From contig NZ_JAATOW010000013.1 in assembly GCF_011806405.1 (NCBI RefSeq), forward strand, positions 44,284-108,283: DNA of 64,000 nucleotides, written 5' to 3'. This document shows positions 60,635 through 64,000 of the stretch, in pieces. Below the pieces are notes generated by a model. That model saw only the letters and a list, made by a program, of their open reading frames with translations. It did no database searches and was not told the DNA's origin. A program made the translations under genes and the position numbers. Each line of letters opens with the position of its first letter. Within the stretch, counting starts at the first letter, position 1. The stretch comes from Pseudooceanicola sp. HF7. Its GTDB lineage: Bacteria > Pseudomonadota > Alphaproteobacteria > Rhodobacterales > Rhodobacteraceae.

Positions 60635-63052
60635 ATGGCTGAGGCTCAACCGAGCACGCCGGAATACGACGCCGGTTCTATCAAGGTTCTCAAAGGCTTG
60701 GACGCAGTCCGCAAGCGTCCCGGCATGTACATCGGTGATACCGACGACGGCTCCGGTCTGCATCACATGATCTACGAGGCCGTGGACAACGGCATCGATG
60801 AGGCGCTGGCAGGCCACGCGGACTTCGTTCGCGTCGTGATCCATGCGGATAACTCCGTCTCCGTGCGCGACAACGGGCGCGGGATTCCCACCAGCATCCA
60901 CCCCGAAGAGGGGGTCTCGGCGGCAGAGGTCATCATGACCCAGCTGCACGCGGGCGGTAAGTTCGACCAGAACTCCTACAAGGTGTCGGGCGGTCTGCAC
61001 GGCGTCGGGATCTCCGTGGTGAACGCGCTGTCGGACTGGCTTGAGCTGCGCATCTGGCGTGACGGCAAGGAGCACTACGTGCGCTTCGAGGACAGCGTCA
61101 CGGTGCGTCCGCTGGAAGTGGTCGGCGATGCCGGCGACGAAAAGGGCACGGAAGTGCGCTTCCTCTCCTCCACGCAGACCTTCTCCAACCTGGAATATGA
61201 TTTCGCGACGCTGGAAAAGCGGCTGCGCGAACTGGCCTTCCTGAACTCCGGCGTGCGCATCGTCCTTGAGGATCACCGCCCCGCCGAAGCCCTGAAGACA
61301 GAGCTGTTCTACGAAGGCGGCGTGAAGGAATTCGTGCGTTACCTCGATCGCTCCAAGTCCTCGATCATGACCGATCCGGTCTATATCACCGGCGAAAAGG
61401 ACGGCATCGGGGTCGAGGTCGCGATGTGGTGGAACGACAGCTACAACGAGATGGTGCTGCCCTTCACCAACAACATCCCGCAGCGCGACGGGGGCACGCA
61501 CATGGCGGGCTTCCGTGCCGCGCTGACCCGGACGATGACCAAGTATTCCCAGGAAAGCGGCATCGCCAAGCGCGAGAAAGTCAGCTTCACCGGCGACGAC
61601 GCCCGTGAGGGACTGACCTGCGTGCTCTCCGTCAAGGTGCCCGATCCCAAGTTCAGCTCCCAGACCAAGGACAAGCTGGTCTCTTCCGAGGTGCGGCCCG
61701 TGGTCGAGAACCTGGTGGGCGAGAAGCTGAGCGAGTGGTTCGAGGAAAACCCCAACGAAGCCCGCACGATCATCAGCAAGATCGTCGAGGCCGCGCAGGC
61801 CCGCGAAGCCGCCCGCAAGGCGCGTGAGCTGACCCGACGCAAGACCGCGATGGACGTGAACTTCCTGGCCGGCAAGCTCAAGGATTGCTCCTCCAAGGAT
61901 CCTTCCGAAACCGAAGTCTTCATCGTCGAGGGTGACTCTGCCGGTGGCTCTGCCCAGACGGGCCGGGACCGGCGCACCCAGGCGATCCTGCCGCTGAAGG
62001 GCAAGATCCTGAACGTGGAACGGGCGCGCTTCGACCGGATGCTGTCCAGCCAGGAGATCGGCAACCTTGTCATGGCGCTTGGCACCGGCATCGGCCGGGA
62101 CGAGTTCAACATCGACAAGCTGCGCTATCACAAGATCGTCCTGATGACCGACGCCGACGTTGACGGCGCGCACATCCGGACCCTGCTGCTGACCTTCTTC
62201 TACCGGCAGATGCCGGCGCTGATCGAAGGCGGCTACCTCTATATCGCCCAGCCGCCGCTCTACAAGGCGACCCGCGGCAAGTCCGAGGTCTACCTGAAGG
62301 ACCAGACGGCGATGGACGATTACCTGATCGAACAGGGGACCGATGCCACGGTGCTGAAGCTGGGCAACGGTGTCGAACTGGCCGGAGAGGACCTGAAGCG
62401 CGTGGTTGTGGAAGCCCGCCAGCTCAAGCGCGTCATTGATGCCTTCCCCACCCATTACCCCCGTCACATCCTGGAACAGGCCGCCGTGGCCGGAGCCTTC
62501 GTGCCCGGTGCCGTGGATTCGGATCTGCAGGGCGTCGCGGACAAGGTCGCGGCCCGCCTGGACCTGATCGCGCTGGAATACGAACGCGGCTGGCAGGGCC
62601 GGATCACCCAGGATCACGGCATCCGCCTGGCCCGCATCCTGCGCGGCGTGGAAGAGGTGCGCACCCTGGACGGCCCGATGCTGCGCTCCGGTGAGGCCCG
62701 CAAGACCGGCTCCTTCACCAAGTCCCTGCAAGAGGTCTACAACACCCCGGCCACCCTGATCCGCAAGGACCGCAGCCAGCTGATCTACGGCCCGCTGCAA
62801 TTGCTCTCTGCCATCCTGCAGGAGGGTGAGAAAGGCCTGGCGATCCAGCGTTACAAGGGCCTGGGCGAAATGAACCCCGACCAGCTGTGGGAAACCACGC
62901 TGGACCCGGATGCCCGCACCCTGCTGCAAGTCCGGGTAGAGGACGTGGCCGAAGCCGATGACCTGTTCACCAAGCTGATGGGGGATGTGGTCGAACCGCG
63001 GCGCGAGTTCATCCAGACCAATGCCCTGAGTGTCGAAAACCTCGATTTCTAA
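60635..63052 (+). CDS. gyrB: DNA gyrase subunit B
   Basis: An 805-residue gyrase ATPase subunit. The GHKL motifs are LHHMIYEAVDNGIDEAL and VRDNGRGIPTSIHPEEGVSA. The TOPRIM motif is VEGDSAGGSAQTGRDRRTQA with PLKGKILNVERA, then DADVDGAHIRTLLLTFFYR. The C-terminal RYKGLGEMNPDQLWETT is diagnostic. The start at 60635 follows AAAGGGGAA. It has its own upstream region after the LysE gene. Confidence 0.98.
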   Translation: MAEAQPSTPEYDAGSIKVLKGLDAVRKRPGMYIGDTDDGSGLHHMIYEAVDNGIDEALAGHADFVRVVIHADNSVSVRDNGRGIPTSIHPEEGVSAAEVIMTQLHAGGKFDQNSYKVSGGLHGVGISVVNALSDWLELRIWRDGKEHYVRFEDSVTVRPLEVVGDAGDEKGTEVRFLSSTQTFSNLEYDFATLEKRLRELAFLNSGVRIVLEDHRPAEALKTELFYEGGVKEFVRYLDRSKSSIMTDPVYITGEKDGIGVEVAMWWNDSYNEMVLPFTNNIPQRDGGTHMAGFRAALTRTMTKYSQESGIAKREKVSFTGDDAREGLTCVLSVKVPDPKFSSQTKDKLVSSEVRPVVENLVGEKLSEWFEENPNEARTIISKIVEAAQAREAARKARELTRRKTAMDVNFLAGKLKDCSSKDPSETEVFIVEGDSAGGSAQTGRDRRTQAILPLKGKILNVERARFDRMLSSQEIGNLVMALGTGIGRDEFNIDKLRYHKIVLMTDADVDGAHIRTLLLTFFYRQMPALIEGGYLYIAQPPLYKATRGKSEVYLKDQTAMDDYLIEQGTDATVLKLGNGVELAGEDLKRVVVEARQLKRVIDAFPTHYPRHILEQAAVAGAFVPGAVDSDLQGVADKVAARLDLIALEYERGWQGRITQDHGIRLARILRGVEEVRTLDGPMLRSGEARKTGSFTKSLQEVYNTPATLIRKDRSQLIYGPLQLLSAILQEGEKGLAIQRYKGLGEMNPDQLWETTLDPDARTLLQVRVEDVAEADDLFTKLMGDVVEPRREFIQTNALSVENLDF

Positions 63053-63081
63053 GGCGGTACTGGCAGGTTATGGCCGCTTTT

Positions 63082-63113
63082 GCGCCACCCTCTGGACAGG
63101 GGGTGGCGCTTTC
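63082..63113 (+). terminator. Terminator of gyrB
   Basis: GCGCCACCC (63082-63090) pairs with GGGTGGCGC (63101-63109) around a ten-base loop, followed by TTTC. It lies 30 bases after the gyrB stop. Confidence 0.75.
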
Positions 63114-63156
63114 GTCTTGGATACAACCGGAACAAGATAGCGAAGCACAACATCCC

Positions 63157-63972
63157 ATGCGATACAGGATCCCCCTTCCCACACTGCGGCCGCTTTCGGC
63201 CGGGCTCTTTCTTCTGCTGGTGGCCTGCGGCACGACCTACACGGTCCCGCAGGTTTCCAGCCGGAACAGCCAGGCCGCCAATGCGATCTTCACCGAAGAG
63301 CAGCGCAGCGGCTCTGCCAGCCTGAACCCCGGTCAGCCGACCCAGTCGGACATGGCCCGGTTCCGCCGCGTTGTGGCCCGCGTCGAACCCGTCGGAGAGG
63401 CCTTCTGCCGCGCAGAGATCGGCAACAGCCGCACCTGCGATGTCACGGTGACGATCGACAAGGACATGGCTCAGCCCAACGCCTACCAGACCTATTCCGG
63501 CACCCGTCCGATCATCGCCTTCTCGCGCCCGATGCTGGCCGAGGTGCGCAATGACGATGAGCTGGCCTTTATCCTGGGCCATGAGATGGGCCACCACATC
63601 GCGGCGCACGTCGACAAGCAGGGCCAGCAGGCCCTGGCCGGCGCGCTGCTAGGCGGAATCGCCGTGGCGGCCCTGGGCGGTGATCCCAACGATGCGATGT
63701 CCGGCGCGATGGTGGGCAGCATGGTCGGCTCCCATTCCTACTCGCAACGCTATGAGCTTGAGGCGGACGTGGTGGGCACCCAGATCACTCGGCAGGCCGG
63801 TTACAACCCGGTGACCGGAGCACGGTTCTTTGCCCGGCCCAAGCCGCAGCAAAGCTCCGGCCAGCTCAGCTTCTGGGGCACCCATCCGCCGGATCGCCAG
63901 CGCCTGGCCACGGTTCTGGAAACCGTGGATGAGCTGGACGCCAACGGCGGGCAACTGAACCCGGCACGGTAA
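63157..63972 (+). CDS. M48 family metalloprotease, lipoprotein
   Basis: A 271-residue zinc protease of the M48 (BepA/Oma1-like) type. The HEXXH motif is HEMGHH (ILGHEMGHHIAAHV), with the third ligand in YELEADVVGTQI. A lipoprotein signal ends LLLVAC, so it is anchored and periplasmic, probably in outer-membrane protein quality control. The start at 63157 begins the signal peptide; the longer frame to 63070 runs through the gyrB terminator. Confidence 0.92.
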   Translation: MRYRIPLPTLRPLSAGLFLLLVACGTTYTVPQVSSRNSQAANAIFTEEQRSGSASLNPGQPTQSDMARFRRVVARVEPVGEAFCRAEIGNSRTCDVTVTIDKDMAQPNAYQTYSGTRPIIAFSRPMLAEVRNDDELAFILGHEMGHHIAAHVDKQGQQALAGALLGGIAVAALGGDPNDAMSGAMVGSMVGSHSYSQRYELEADVVGTQITRQAGYNPVTGARFFARPKPQQSSGQLSFWGTHPPDRQRLATVLETVDELDANGGQLNPAR

Positions 63973-64000
63973 ATCAGGCGCTGCGGCGGGGCCGGGGGGG

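Noticed and set aside
60500..62929. Minus-strand 809-codon frame opposite gyrB
   Set aside because: Antisense shadow of gyrB, with no ribosome binding site or recognisable motif.
1..64000. tRNA or rRNA genes
   Set aside because: No cloverleaf or rRNA-like segment was recognised when reading intergenic regions.

Overview
The window looks like a chromosomal segment of a Rhodobacterales alphaproteobacterium (Roseobacter/Rhodobacter relatives). The signs are high GC (by eye about 65%), an flbT-flaF-flagellin block, the rpsT-dnaA neighbourhood, dnaN-recF-gyrB, the ubiE-ubiB / mutM divergent pair, and GANTC sites typical of CcrM-carrying alphas. No taxonomic search was possible.

Layout. 0-5 kb: housekeeping genes (YggT, a hotdog thioesterase, a UMF1-type MFS permease, the lipoprotein endopeptidase MepA, a phytase-like esterase) and the queuosine-precursor transporter YhhQ, which has a preQ1-I riboswitch directly before its start. 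5-8.2 kb: a repeat-rich, partly foreign stretch. It holds an sRNA-like transcript unit with an 18-codon ORF, an 11-bp tandem array, arfB with a decaying tandem duplication of its 3' end plus REP hairpins, and an AT-rich two-gene cassette of unknown function (soluble protein plus four-helix membrane protein). 8.2-13.8 kb: NAD salvage (pncB, pncA), a HEAT-like membrane protein, an FMN reductase and the tRNA hydroxylase TrhO.

13.9-39.6 kb: a large flagellar cluster made of divergent operons. It encodes the MS ring, export gate, ATPase, proximal rod, L-ring, motor protein MotA, two FliL paralogues, hook-length control and cap, and flagellin with its regulators FlbT and FlaF. A near-perfect CtrA box sits in the fliF/fliL divergent promoter. 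motB, fliG, fliM, flgE, flgK, flgL and flgI are absent, although both edges of the cluster are non-flagellar.

39.7-48.9 kb: an APH-fold kinase, ubiB-ubiE, mutM, a crotonase, an FAD oxidoreductase with no recognisable start codon, rpsT and dnaA. 57.2-63.1 kb: dnaN, recF, VOC and LysE genes, gyrB; then an M48 metalloprotease. Between dnaA and dnaN, which are often neighbours, lies about 8 kb of accessory DNA. It carries a leaderless subtilisin-like peptidase, a PAP2/vanadium-haloperoxidase-fold protein with a ten-fold Ser-Ala-Phe N-terminal repeat, a winged-helix/degenerate-cyclase/TolB-like/TPR regulator, and a divergent 531-residue orphan protein. Three 16-bp direct repeats lie between the regulator and the orphan. 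This module is the best candidate for an undescribed system; the AT-rich pair at 6.6-8.2 kb is second.
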